Positions 55,743-64,000 of a DNA stretch of 64,000 nucleotides are shown here, in pieces; the first letter of the stretch is position 1, and every line of letters begins with the position of its first letter. The position numbers and the translations under genes were made by a program. The notes under the pieces were generated by a model. The model did not search any database. It was given only the letters and a program-made list of their open reading frames with translations, and had not been told where the DNA came from. This stretch comes from CAYPTB01 sp964413535 (GTDB taxonomy: Bacteria > Planctomycetota > UBA1135 > GCA-002686595): NCBI GenBank assembly GCA_964413535.1, contig CAYPTB010000045.1, forward strand, positions 1-64,000. Direction: 5' to 3'.

Positions 55743-55947
55743 TTCGCCGAGGAGCGGGGGACTGGGCGCGCGCGCAGCCTTCCTAGCGTGTCCATTCGTT
55801 GGAACTCGCCCCTGCTCGGGCCGCTCGTGGGCTTGCAAACTCAGCCGAATTCTTCGACACTGCCCGCGCCGCCGGGGGGCTCCACACCTGCCCCTGCGCG
55901 TGCAACCGCGGCCCCTGGACCGTAGGTCCGACTCGGAGGAGTTTGAG

Positions 55948-58900
55948 ATGAGATTGAGGACTTGGTCCCGGGCCGTGCTGGCCCTGGCCGCGCTTGGTTC
56001 GTCGGTGCATGCGCTGGATGGTCGCAAGCCGGGGAGCGTGCTCGTGTACCCGATCCACCGCTCGGGACCCAACTTCACGATCCTGACCGTCACGAACACG
56101 GCGCTCGAGCCTCAAACACCGTTCATGTTGGGGGGCGGAACGAGCATCGCTTGGCGCTTCATCAACATCGTTCCGGGTACTTCGCCCTTGCTCCCGCTCG
56201 ACTGCCGCCTCGTCGAGCGTTTCGCCTACCTGACGCCGGGGGACACGACCGCGGTCATGGCGGGTTGCCAGAACGCGACACCGAACGAGGAGGGCTTCGT
56301 GCTGCTCTCCGCGCAGGACCCCAACTCGTTCAAGACGGACTGGTCCCACAACTTCTTGGTCGGCAACGAGATCGTCGTCAACGAAGCGGGCGGGCTCTAC
56401 GTGCTCGAGGCGATCCCCTTCCGTTCGCCGCAACCGCGCGGTAGCCACACGGACGCAGACGTGCCGGAGTTGGCCACCTCGGGACTCGGCGACGCCGACG
56501 GCGAGATCGACTTCGACGGGATCGAATACGAGGGCGTGCCCGATCACCTGTACGCGGACAGCTTCCTTGCGCTTCCGGGATCGTCGCTGACGTTGCTCAA
56601 CCTCTCGGGCGGAGCTTACTTCACCGCCGCGGTCGGATTGGACATCTGGAACGACGCGGAGCATCCGATGTCGTTCCAGTTCCAGTTCCGGTGTTGGTTC
56701 GAAGAAGAACTGGTCGACCTCAGCCCGATCTTCGGTCAACAGCACCTCTCGCTCAACACTCCGAACGATCCGACTGGACTCGACCTCGACTGCGACGGGA
56801 TCGGAGACGTCGAGACCGGTTGGTTCCGCGTGCGGGGAGTCCAGTACTTCTCCGACGTGGACAGTTGCCTCAACCCGGCGCTCCTGGGGGCGATCACCTC
56901 CGGTCCGAGCACCTATCCGGCGGTCATCGACGGGGGACTCCTGCTCTGGGAGTCCGACGAGGTGCAGCTCAACGGCGACTTCTTCAAGTTCGCCACCGAC
57001 GATCCCGAGTGCCCCGAGCTCGTGCCCGTGGCCCCGATCTGCAACCCGGGCGCCGGGGCGATCGCGCTCGAGATCGGCCAGTCGATCCTCTTCGACGGAT
57101 CGGGCTCCTCCGATCCCAACGGCCAGATCGTTTCCTTCCACTGGGACTTCGGTGACGGAAACTTCGCCACGACCGCGATCGCGTCCCACGTCTATCGCGC
57201 GCCGGGCTCCTACACGGCGGTCCTGACGATCACCGACAACGAGGGTCTCCAGAGCTTCTGTCAGATCCCGGTCCAGATGAACGCCCGACCGACGTGCGAC
57301 CTCGCGCCGGTCGCAGACGTCGATCTCGGCACGGCGATCCAATTCGACGCCACCGGCTCGAGCGACCTCGACGGCAGTATCGTCCGGTTCGATTGGGACT
57401 TCGGCGACGGAACCACGGCGCCGAACGCTGGTCCGACGCCGAGCCACACCTACGCGACGGCAGGCGACTTCACGGTCACCCTGAAGGTGACCGACGACGA
57501 CGGCTCGATGGAGATCTGCTCGACGACCGTTTCCGTCAACGCCCTGCCGCTCTGCGACGCGGGCCCGCCGCAGTCGGGGAACGTGGGCGACACGCTGACG
57601 TTCGACGGCTCGGGCTCGAGCGATCCGGACGGAACGATCGTCACGTTCGACTGGACCTTCGGCGACGGCAGCACGGCGCTCGACGCCGGGCCCATGCCGA
57701 ATCACGTCTATGTGACCGCGGGGACCTTCCCCGTGATGCTGACGGTGACCGATGACGACGGCGCGACGGCGACGTGCGCGACGTCGGCGATCGTGAACGC
57801 GTTCCCGCTCTGCGACGCGGGCTCGTCGCAGTCGGGGAACGTGGGCGACACGTTGACGTTCGACGGTTCCGGTTCGAGCGATCCGGACGGAACGATCGTC
57901 AAGTTCGACTGGACCTTCGGTGACGGCAGCACGGCGCTCGACGCAGGGCCCATGCCGAGTCACGCCTATGCCACCGCCGGAACTTTCACGGTCATCCTGA
58001 GCGTGACGGACGACGACGGTGCCACGAAGCTGTGCGCCACGAATGCAATCGTGAACGCGTTCCCGCTGTGCAACGCGGGTCCGCCGCAGGCGGGTAACGT
58101 GGGCGACACGCTGACGTTCGACGGCTCGGGCTCGAGCGATCCGGACGGAACGATCGTCACGTTCGACTGGATCTTCGGCGACGGCAGCACGGCGCTCGAC
58201 GCCGGTCCGATGCCGAGTCACGCCTACGCGAGCGCGGGGACCTTCCCCGTGACGCTGACGGTGACGGACGACGACGGCGCGACGGCGACGTGCATGACGT
58301 CGGCGACCGTGAACGCATTCCCGCTCTGCGATGCGGGTCGGCCGCAGTCGGGGAACGTGGGCGACACGTTGACGTTCGACGGCTCGGGGTCGAGCGATCC
58401 GGACGGAACGATCGTCCAGTTCGACTGGATCTTCGGTGACGGCAGCACGGCGCTCGACGCCGGTCCGATGCCGAGTCACGCCTACGCGAGCGCGGGAATC
58501 TTCCCCGTGACGCTGACGGTGACGGACGACGACGGCGCGACGGCGACGTGCATGACGTCGGCGACGGTGAACGCATTCCCGCTCTGCGATGCGGGTCGGC
58601 CGCAGTCGGGGAACGTGGGCGACACGCTCACGTTCGACGGTTCGGGGTCCAGTGATCCAGACGGCATGGTGGCCAAGTTCGACTGGGATTTCGGCGACGG
58701 CGCTTTCATGCTGAATGCCGGGCCGATGCCGAGCCACGTCTACACGACCGCCGGGACCTTCATCGTCACGCTGAGAGTGAGGGACGACGACAATGCGATG
58801 GTGACGTGCACGACGTCGGCGATCGTGAACGCGTTCCCGGAGTGCGACGCAGGTCCGATGGTCATGGCGCTCGTCGGCGACACGGTCGCCTTCGACGGTT

Positions 58901-60465
58901 CCGGCTCCACGGATCGCGACGGAGCGATCGTCACGTTCGACTGGGACTTCGGCGATGGATCCAGCGCCCTGAATGCTGGGCCCACGCCGAGCCACGCCTA
59001 CACGACTTTCGGCGACTTCACGGTCACGCTGACCATCACGGACGACGACGGTGCGCAATCGGTGTGCACGACCCTGGCGAAGATCAACGCTCCGCCGCTG
59101 TGCGCCGTGGGGCCGCCGGTTCCCCCCGCCGTGAACCTGGGCCAACCGGTGCTCTTCGACGGCTCGGGCTCGATGGATCCCGACGGAACGATCGTTTCGT
59201 TCGACTGGGACTTCGGTGACGGATCCACCGCTCTGAACGCGGGTCCCACGCCGAGCCACGCCTACGCTGCGCCGGGGACCTACTTCATCCTCCTGACCGT
59301 GACGGACGACGACGGTGCCACGGCTTCGTGCGGGACCCTGACGCCGCTCGCCGTGAACGCTCCGCCCATCTGCAACGCCGGCGGTCCCTACCAGGCGGAC
59401 CTCTTCGACGAGGTCCAGTTCGACGCCACGGGCTCGAGCGATTCGGACGGGACGATCGTTCGCTTCGACTGGGACTTCGGCGACGGTGCGACCGCGCTCG
59501 ACGCCGGCCCGACGCCGAAGCACGGCTACACGGACTACGGCATGTTCACGATCACGCTCACCGTGACGGACGACTTCGGCAAGTCCGAGACGTGCACGGC
59601 GAATCTCGAGATCATGCCGTTCTCCGGCGCGCTCGTGTTCAGCGGCGACGACACGGACCAGCACTGCGTCGCGAGCGTTTGCGGGTCGATGGGGCCGAAC
59701 CTCCTCCAGTGGGTGCTCGACCACAGCGAGAACAAGGGCCAGGGTATCCTCGTTCTCGGGCACAGTCCGGGAGCGTTGCCGGTCACCATCTCGAAGATCG
59801 TGTTCGACACGTGGTTGCAGCTTCTGACTCCGCCGCTCGATCCGACGGACCCCATGGAGGTGCGGCGCATCGACGATCCGGTCGAGTTCATGAGCCTCTC
59901 CCTCGCCGACTTCGACGCCTTCAAGATGATCTTCGTGCCCGCCTTCGAGAAACACACCAACGGCGGGGTGTCGCAGGCGATGATCGACGCGCTCATCGCG
60001 CGCAAGGCGGACCTCGAGGAATACCTGATGCGGCGGGGCGGTGGCCTCTACGCGCTCACCGAGGGATCCGACCCGTCCTTCTCCCCGCCGCTCACCAACG
60101 GCTGGGACTGGTCGCCGATTCCCTTGGCGACGCACGACATCCGCTACTTCGAGGTTTGCCCGACCGCGATCGGCCTCATGGGGGTCGGCGGCCTGTTCGG
60201 AGCTCCGCTTCCGGGGACCGACTGCTCGATGGGTGTCACCGGCCTCGCGCACGAAGCCTGGCACAACACCTTCCTGCCGGATCCCGTGCTCGGCTTCCAC
60301 GGTCTCGAGATGTTCGCGGTCGGCAACGAAGCGGTTGTGATCGGTGAAGCGACCGTCATCGGCGGCATCCCGAACCCGCCCTCGTTCCCGCTCGCGACCC
60401 CGAACCCGCCCCGCGGTCTGTTCGGGCCCATGGAGTGGCAGTCCGCCGCGTCCGGAAGCCGTTAG
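55948..60465 (+). CDS. Secreted multi-PKD protein with C-terminal domain
   Basis: This 1505-residue protein has an N-terminal signal (WSRAVLALAALGSSVHA), a region of about 340 residues of unknown fold, then ten PKD domains (about 364-1224). Each PKD carries the pattern FDGSGSSDPDG, FDWDFGDG, H-Y and VTLTVTDDDGA. Domains three to seven are nearly identical. The C-terminal 280 residues (GALVFSGDDTDQH, GQGILVLGHSPGA, AFEKHTNGGV) look like a glutamine-amidotransferase-like or DUF4350-type fold. GGAGGA lies seven bases ahead of the ATG at 55948. It is probably a large surface or secreted binding protein. Confidence 0.9.
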   Translation: MRLRTWSRAVLALAALGSSVHALDGRKPGSVLVYPIHRSGPNFTILTVTNTALEPQTPFMLGGGTSIAWRFINIVPGTSPLLPLDCRLVERFAYLTPGDTTAVMAGCQNATPNEEGFVLLSAQDPNSFKTDWSHNFLVGNEIVVNEAGGLYVLEAIPFRSPQPRGSHTDADVPELATSGLGDADGEIDFDGIEYEGVPDHLYADSFLALPGSSLTLLNLSGGAYFTAAVGLDIWNDAEHPMSFQFQFRCWFEEELVDLSPIFGQQHLSLNTPNDPTGLDLDCDGIGDVETGWFRVRGVQYFSDVDSCLNPALLGAITSGPSTYPAVIDGGLLLWESDEVQLNGDFFKFATDDPECPELVPVAPICNPGAGAIALEIGQSILFDGSGSSDPNGQIVSFHWDFGDGNFATTAIASHVYRAPGSYTAVLTITDNEGLQSFCQIPVQMNARPTCDLAPVADVDLGTAIQFDATGSSDLDGSIVRFDWDFGDGTTAPNAGPTPSHTYATAGDFTVTLKVTDDDGSMEICSTTVSVNALPLCDAGPPQSGNVGDTLTFDGSGSSDPDGTIVTFDWTFGDGSTALDAGPMPNHVYVTAGTFPVMLTVTDDDGATATCATSAIVNAFPLCDAGSSQSGNVGDTLTFDGSGSSDPDGTIVKFDWTFGDGSTALDAGPMPSHAYATAGTFTVILSVTDDDGATKLCATNAIVNAFPLCNAGPPQAGNVGDTLTFDGSGSSDPDGTIVTFDWIFGDGSTALDAGPMPSHAYASAGTFPVTLTVTDDDGATATCMTSATVNAFPLCDAGRPQSGNVGDTLTFDGSGSSDPDGTIVQFDWIFGDGSTALDAGPMPSHAYASAGIFPVTLTVTDDDGATATCMTSATVNAFPLCDAGRPQSGNVGDTLTFDGSGSSDPDGMVAKFDWDFGDGAFMLNAGPMPSHVYTTAGTFIVTLRVRDDDNAMVTCTTSAIVNAFPECDAGPMVMALVGDTVAFDGSGSTDRDGAIVTFDWDFGDGSSALNAGPTPSHAYTTFGDFTVTLTITDDDGAQSVCTTLAKINAPPLCAVGPPVPPAVNLGQPVLFDGSGSMDPDGTIVSFDWDFGDGSTALNAGPTPSHAYAAPGTYFILLTVTDDDGATASCGTLTPLAVNAPPICNAGGPYQADLFDEVQFDATGSSDSDGTIVRFDWDFGDGATALDAGPTPKHGYTDYGMFTITLTVTDDFGKSETCTANLEIMPFSGALVFSGDDTDQHCVASVCGSMGPNLLQWVLDHSENKGQGILVLGHSPGALPVTISKIVFDTWLQLLTPPLDPTDPMEVRRIDDPVEFMSLSLADFDAFKMIFVPAFEKHTNGGVSQAMIDALIARKADLEEYLMRRGGGLYALTEGSDPSFSPPLTNGWDWSPIPLATHDIRYFEVCPTAIGLMGVGGLFGAPLPGTDCSMGVTGLAHEAWHNTFLPDPVLGFHGLEMFAVGNEAVVIGEATVIGGIPNPPSFPLATPNPPRGLFGPMEWQSAASGSR
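57541..58830 (+). repeat. Five tandem 258-bp repeats encoding PKD domains
   Basis: Units start at 57541, 57799, 58057, 58315 and 58573 and are nearly identical in DNA, including silent positions such as the repeated GGGAACGTGGGCGACACG. The next unit at 58831 has the same length but has diverged. The close match points to recent duplication or homogenisation, so copy number may vary between strains and the assembly here deserves a check. Confidence 0.9.
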
Positions 60466-60477
60466 CCGGCGGTTTGC

Positions 60478-60515
60478 GCCCGCGCGGGGGAGCGATCGAC
60501 GTTCCCCGCGCGGGC
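60478..60515 (+). terminator. Strong GC hairpin after the PKD gene
   Basis: GCCCGCGCGGGG at 60478-60489 pairs perfectly with CCCCGCGCGGGC at 60504-60515 across a 14-base loop. It lies 12 bases past the stop of the PKD gene. The stem is 12 bp and among the strongest in the window, though no T-tract follows. Confidence 0.65.
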
Positions 60516-60559
60516 CATGACTTGCGGTCCCGGCGACGCCATGAAGCGTAGAGGTGACG

Positions 60560-60709
60560 GTGCGTAGTCGATTGCTCTCGAGCTTGGGGATGGTCTTCAC
60601 GGCCGTCGTCCTTCTCCTGTCAGCCGGTTGCCTGCTCTCCTTCCTCGCCGCTCGCGACGCGCTCGCCGCCGCCCGTTCCGCCGACTCCGCGAGCTCCACG
60701 ACCGCATGA
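60560..60709 (+). CDS. 49-residue membrane peptide coupled to hemH
   Basis: This short frame starts at GTG 60560, reads VRSRLLSSLGMVFTAVV and continues through a single hydrophobic segment (VFTAVVLLLSAGCLLSFLA) to an Ala/Ser/Asp-rich tail. Its TGA overlaps the hemH ATG (ATGA), the coupling used elsewhere in this genome, and AGAGGTGA lies upstream. I recognise no family. The membrane segment, ribosome site and overlap support a real small gene. Confidence 0.6.
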   Translation: MRSRLLSSLGMVFTAVVLLLSAGCLLSFLAARDALAAARSADSASSTTA

Positions 60710-61761
60710 CCGAGCGAACCGGCGTCCTGGTCGTGAACGTCGGTACGCCGGACGCGCCGCGTCCCCCCGAGGCCCGGCGTTTCCTGCGCGAGTTCTTGAG
60801 CGATCCACGGGTGCTCGACATCCCCGCGCCGGTTCGTCGACTTCTGCTCGAGCTGTGGGTGCTCCCGCGGCGCCCGGCGCGCTCGGCCGAAGCCTGGGCG
60901 AAGATCTGGACGAGCGCGGGCTCGCCGCTCGCGGTGTTCGGCCGCGAGCTCGTCCACGCCCTCGCCGCGCGCCTCGAGGGCCGCAGCGTGCGCTTGGCCA
61001 TGCGTTACGGCTCGCCGTCCATCGCGGACGGCATGCGCGGGCTGGAGGAAGATGGCTGCACGAAGCTCGTCGTCCTACCGCTGTACCCGCAGTACGCGTC
61101 GAGCTCCACCGGTTCCGCGCTCGAGCGCGTGTATGCCGCAGCCGGGAAGCGCTGGAACACGCCCTTTCTGACCGTCGTGGCGCCGTTCTACGACGAGCCG
61201 GGCTTCGTGCGCTCCTTCGCCGAGGTCGGCCGCTCCGTGATCGACGTCGTGGATCCCCACTGGGTGCTCTTCAGCTATCACGGCCTTCCCGAGCGACACG
61301 TGCGCAAGAGCGACCCGACGCGCTCGCACTGTCTCGCCTCCGCGAGCTGTTGTGACGCGATCGGGAGCGCGAACCGCTCTTGCTATCGAGCGCAATGCTT
61401 CGCGACGACGCGCGCGATCGCGTCGGCGCTCGCGCTCGACGCGGGCCGCACGAGCACGAGCTTCCAGTCTCGCCTCGGACGAACGCCGTGGATCCGGCCG
61501 TACACGGACGAAGTCGTGGTCGAGCTCGCGCGCAAAGGCGTCAAGCGGCTCGTGGTCTTCTGCCCGTCCTTCGTCGCCGACTGCCTCGAGACGCTCGAGG
61601 AGATCGGGATGCGCGCCGAAGCGGACTTTCGCGCGGCCGGGGGCGACGTCCTGCGGCTCGTCCCTTCCCTCAACGCGCACGACGCCTGGGTCGACGCGCT
61701 GGCGGAGCTAGTGCAGCGCGCCGAAGGCGGTTCGCGCTACTCGCAGTCGATCTCGGGGTAG
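60706..61761 (+). CDS. hemH: Ferrochelatase
   Basis: This 351-residue enzyme inserts ferrous iron into a porphyrin in heme synthesis. Active-site features are SYHGLPERH near residue 192 and ADCLETLEEIG near 290. LVLPLYPQYASSSTGSA is the conserved porphyrin-contacting strand. A cysteine-rich stretch (about 205-225; CLASASCC then SCYRAQC) is unusual and could be a metal-binding insert. The ATG at 60706 overlaps the small peptide stop. Its 3' end overlaps the convergent DUF2017 gene by 25 bases. Confidence 0.92.
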   Translation: MTERTGVLVVNVGTPDAPRPPEARRFLREFLSDPRVLDIPAPVRRLLLELWVLPRRPARSAEAWAKIWTSAGSPLAVFGRELVHALAARLEGRSVRLAMRYGSPSIADGMRGLEEDGCTKLVVLPLYPQYASSSTGSALERVYAAAGKRWNTPFLTVVAPFYDEPGFVRSFAEVGRSVIDVVDPHWVLFSYHGLPERHVRKSDPTRSHCLASASCCDAIGSANRSCYRAQCFATTRAIASALALDAGRTSTSFQSRLGRTPWIRPYTDEVVVELARKGVKRLVVFCPSFVADCLETLEEIGMRAEADFRAAGGDVLRLVPSLNAHDAWVDALAELVQRAEGGSRYSQSISG

Positions 61762-62246
61762 CGCCCGCCGATCATCAAGCTCTGCAGATGACCGAGCACG
61801 TGGATGCGCTGGACCGCGAAGGAGCGCTCGTCGGGCAGATCGACGCCCGAGTCTTCCAGCTCCGCCTGCCCGATCCCGTGGGTCTCGGCCAGCGTGAGCC
61901 GGGCCGAGTTGAGCGCGTGGATCCAGGCGTGGACGTGGGGCTCGGGGATCTCGAGTCGAAAGCCGACGTCGGGCGGCACGGAGGCCTCCAGGTCGGCGAG
62001 ATCGAGCTCCACGACCTCGCGCGCCGAAGCGCGCAGCGCGAAGAGGTCGGGATGGACGAGCCGGCGCCATTCCTCGCGGTGCTCCGGGTCGTCGGAGGGC
62101 ATGGGGAACAGGCGTGCGTCGGCCTCTTCCGACTGGTCGTCCTCGAGCAGGTCGTCGAGCTCCCGCAGGAGCGCCACGAGCCACGCGGGCAGGTTCTCGA
62201 ACACGATCCGCCCGTCGAGGCCGCGAGTCAACCGGATCGGTATCAC
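61737..62246 (-). CDS. DUF2017 domain protein
   Basis: This 169-residue protein reads RLTRGLDGRIVFENLPAWLV and contains the segment HAWIHALNSARLTLAETHGI typical of DUF2017, a family that often follows ClpS in genomes. Its function is not known. The GTG at 62246 overlaps the clpS stop (GTGA). The 3' end overlaps hemH from the other strand by 25 bases. Confidence 0.8.
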   Translation of the reverse strand: MIPIRLTRGLDGRIVFENLPAWLVALLRELDDLLEDDQSEEADARLFPMPSDDPEHREEWRRLVHPDLFALRASAREVVELDLADLEASVPPDVGFRLEIPEPHVHAWIHALNSARLTLAETHGIGQAELEDSGVDLPDERSFAVQRIHVLGHLQSLMIGGRYPEIDCE

Positions 62247-62590
62247 GCGTCCACCTTCTCGAGCGTCGCCAGGAGCTGCGCGCCGTGGAGCCTGGCCACG
62301 TACTGTTCGGCCGTCTCCTTCGCTCCCGTCCACACGATCGCTCGACCCGTCGTGTGCACCTGCATCATGAGCGTGTGGGCCTTCTGCACCGAATAGCCGA
62401 AGATCCGGCGCAGCACCATCGTCACGTAGGTCATGAGCGTGATCGGATCGTCGTGCACGATCACGTTCCAGGGCAGCGAGAGCTGGGTTGCTTCCTTCGC
62501 GTCGGCTTGCTTCTCGGTCTTCGGACCCGCGACCGAGCCATCGGCCAGGACGGCCCGGCGCAGCTCGAGGTCGGACTCGAAGAACGGCAT
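62243..62590 (-). CDS. clpS: ATP-dependent Clp protease adaptor ClpS
   Basis: This 115-residue adaptor delivers N-degron substrates to ClpAP. The binding fold is WNVIVHDDPITLMTYVT, then FGYSVQKAHTLMMQVHTTGR and HGAQLLATLE. The usual first residue of the Asn-Asp-Asp motif is His here (VHDD). The N-terminal extension of about 40 residues is acidic and variable, as usual. No clpA is nearby. It is coupled to the DUF2017 gene downstream. Confidence 0.92.
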   Translation of the reverse strand: MPFFESDLELRRAVLADGSVAGPKTEKQADAKEATQLSLPWNVIVHDDPITLMTYVTMVLRRIFGYSVQKAHTLMMQVHTTGRAIVWTGAKETAEQYVARLHGAQLLATLEKVDA

Positions 62591-62628
62591 GAGCCCATTC
62601 TAGAGCGGGGCTTCGGCGTGCGAACCGC

Positions 62629-63780
62629 TCATTCGAGGCGCCGGGCGAGCGCTTCGGCGACCGTTTCGTTGGCGCTCGGCGAGTAGTGTCCCTGCGGCAT
62701 CCAAGCGGAATCGAGGTCGGCCAGCCCGTCGCTCGGCTCGATGCATTCGATCCCGCGTGCGGCCAGGTCGTCGACGAGCCGGGCCCAGTAGCGCCCGGCC
62801 TCGAGGTCGGCGCGCGAGGGCAGCACGACGAGGCGCATGCGCGGCGCAGAGGTCGCCGCCTCGAGCACCAGGGCGCGCACGAGCTCGTACGGCTCGCTTC
62901 GTTCGTCGCCGATCCAATGCTGCGTCGACCGGGCGCCGCGCTCCAGTTGCGTCAGCGCGAGCCGCGCCAGCGCCGAGCGATGGCTCCAGTGCGAGCCCGC
63001 AGGCGCGTAGGCGGCCGACCAGCGCCGGACGAAGAGGTCGTGCTCTCCGACCGCCGCGAGGAAGCGCCGCTGGTCGTCGAGCAGCTCGACGATGCGACCC
63101 GCGTCCGTTCCGGGATTGGGAACGAGCTCGAGGCGGCCGTCCTCGAGCTCGAAGCGCGGCTTGAAGGCGACGGAGATCGCGTAGTGACGCAGCGCCGGCG
63201 CGTAGGTGCTCACGGTGCGCAGCGCCGCGTCGGGCATGAGCACGAGCCACAGCTCGTCGGGGGCGAGCTTCGCGCCGTCGCGGCGGTGGCGCAGGAGCGC
63301 CTGGTCGAGGCCGTATCCGCCGACGCCGAGGTTGAAGAGGTGCAGATCCGGGCGACGCCGCTCCAGGGCGACCTCCCAGGTCTCGTCGTTCTCCACCTCG
63401 TCGCCGTGCGCGAAGGAACAGCCGACGACGACGATGCGTCGGGCTCCCGGGCGGGCCTCGAGTCCCCTGCGCGCGCCGTGCTCGTCGTAGTCCGCTCCGT
63501 GCGTCACCCAACCGAGCTCGGGATCGAGGATCAACCGGGCGCGCGCCGGATCCGCGTTGCTCGCGAAGAGGTCGAGCCGCTCGAGCGAGCGCTGCTGGGC
63601 CGCGTTGAACAGCGGCGGGTCGTAGGGCGCCACGCGCTGCCCGAAGAGCCACCCGTCGCCCAGGGCGGTGAACTGCACGACTTGATCGATGAGGGCGAGC
63701 GCCATCAGGGCCAGCGCGACGCCCCGCGCGCCGCGCACGAGCTTGCTGCGCGACTGCGCGCCGTCCACTTCACGGACCAT
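62629..63780 (-). CDS. Membrane-anchored SGNH-like hydrolase
   Basis: This 383-residue protein has an N-terminal membrane segment (GVALALMALALIDQVVQF). The SGNH first block is IVVVGCSFAHGDEVEND near residue 116, where the nucleophile motif is Gly-Cys-Ser-Phe, and the last block is PQGHYSPSANETVAEALA, giving the His. It is related in plan to the two other SGNH-like proteins in the window, though not close in sequence. A role in acyl-group handling outside the membrane is inferred. Confidence 0.72.
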   Translation of the reverse strand: MVREVDGAQSRSKLVRGARGVALALMALALIDQVVQFTALGDGWLFGQRVAPYDPPLFNAAQQRSLERLDLFASNADPARARLILDPELGWVTHGADYDEHGARRGLEARPGARRIVVVGCSFAHGDEVENDETWEVALERRRPDLHLFNLGVGGYGLDQALLRHRRDGAKLAPDELWLVLMPDAALRTVSTYAPALRHYAISVAFKPRFELEDGRLELVPNPGTDAGRIVELLDDQRRFLAAVGEHDLFVRRWSAAYAPAGSHWSHRSALARLALTQLERGARSTQHWIGDERSEPYELVRALVLEAATSAPRMRLVVLPSRADLEAGRYWARLVDDLAARGIECIEPSDGLADLDSAWMPQGHYSPSANETVAEALARRLE

Positions 63781-63873
63781 CTCCGAAGCATCCTACGCGC
63801 AGCGACGCGCACCTGCGGATGGGAGTGGGGTCAGGTCGGGTCCGCAGTCGCCGATCCGGTCTCTTCGCATCTC

Positions 63874-64000
63874 TCACGGAACGTGGAAGTGCACCACGTC
63901 CACGCCTTCGCGGACCGCCTGCTCGTGAGATCCTCCGCGGCGCCGGAGCACGATCTTGGCGCCTTCCGTCGGGACGTCGTGGATCAGCACGAGCGCTCCA
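63874..64000 (-). CDS. Truncated C-terminus of unrecognised protein
   Basis: The last 41 codons of a gene entering from the right edge read ALVLIHDVPTEGAKIVL and end in VDVVHFHVP before the stop at 63874. The fragment is hydrophobic and beta-rich. I cannot assign a family. It is followed by a 93-base gap before the SGNH gene. Confidence 0.45.
   Translation of the reverse strand, partial: GALVLIHDVPTEGAKIVLRRRGGSHEQAVREGVDVVHFHVP

Noticed and set aside
57541..58830. Regular repeats that might suggest a CRISPR array
   Set aside because: The 258-bp units are fully coding, directly adjacent and without spacers. They encode PKD domains.
55783..60957. An open frame of about 1700 codons on the minus strand, opposite the PKD gene
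   Set aside because: Its sequence is low-complexity Arg/Val/Glu repeats that mirror the periodic PKD codons. The plus strand carries the signal peptide, ribosome site and recognisable PKD domains, so the minus frame is a by-product of GC-rich codon use.

Overview
The window is high-GC bacterial chromosome with dense, often translationally coupled genes. Frequent GTG and TTG starts, many secreted or lipoprotein hypotheticals, SGNH-type and carboxypeptidase-regulatory-like proteins, a PKD-repeat giant, TPR proteins, a Ser/Thr kinase with a C-terminal DUF4384-like region and a TolB-propeller/amidohydrolase fusion suggest a Planctomycetota-type organism. This is an inference from gene style; a myxobacterium-like source cannot be excluded. 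No rRNA, tRNA, CRISPR array, intact insertion sequence or prophage was recognised.

Layout. 0-6.6 kb: a truncated gene at the left edge, a stand-alone receiver protein, a TPR/alpha-beta hydrolase protein, an M16 peptidase lipoprotein, remains of a nucleotidyltransferase gene, and a glutathione S-transferase. 6.6-15 kb: a phosphate/polyphosphate block with a two-domain PPK2 (polyphosphate:AMP phosphotransferase), a TPR protein and a complete coupled operon pstS-phoU-pstC-pstA-pstB-pstB. The PhoU is fused to a decayed low-molecular-weight phosphatase domain, and the two PstB proteins have complementary defects. 15-20.5 kb: a PadR regulator, ABC ATPase, FtsX-like permease and secreted S33 hydrolase in an overlapping operon behind a 28-bp palindromic operator candidate. 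20.6-23.7 kb: surface-polysaccharide-type genes (SpsF-like cytidylyltransferase, GT2, SGNH-like). 23.8-27.8 kb: secreted hypotheticals, a coiled-coil protein, an outer-membrane-like lipoprotein and a TPR protein. 27.8-31.4 kb: a ribose-type sugar ABC transporter. 31.5-36.7 kb: an SGNH protein and a TolB-amidohydrolase. 36.9-38.9 kb: a small accessory patch with a lipoprotein, a conserved protein and a ParDE module whose toxin gene carries a nonsense codon. 39-43.5 kb: a carboxypeptidase-regulatory-like protein, a cytoplasmic HtrA-like protease and a membrane protein. 43.7-46.5 kb: TldD and TldE. 46.7-49.8 kb: a kinase/CHAT pair. 49.9-54.1 kb: a methyltransferase, a receiver protein, MoaA and a DUF692/MNIO-family enzyme with a long palindrome inside its coding sequence. 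54.2-60.5 kb: a secreted esterase and a 1505-residue PKD protein. 60.5-64 kb: a 49-residue membrane peptide coupled to ferrochelatase, then ClpS/DUF2017, an SGNH protein and a truncated gene.

The points most worth following are: two structurally alike long inverted repeats (6647-6754 and 53241-53356), the second read through in frame by an MNIO enzyme; the predicted asymmetric PstB pair; the PhoU-pseudophosphatase fusion; the kinase/CHAT pair in which the CHAT cysteine is replaced by serine; and the toxin-dead ParDE module.
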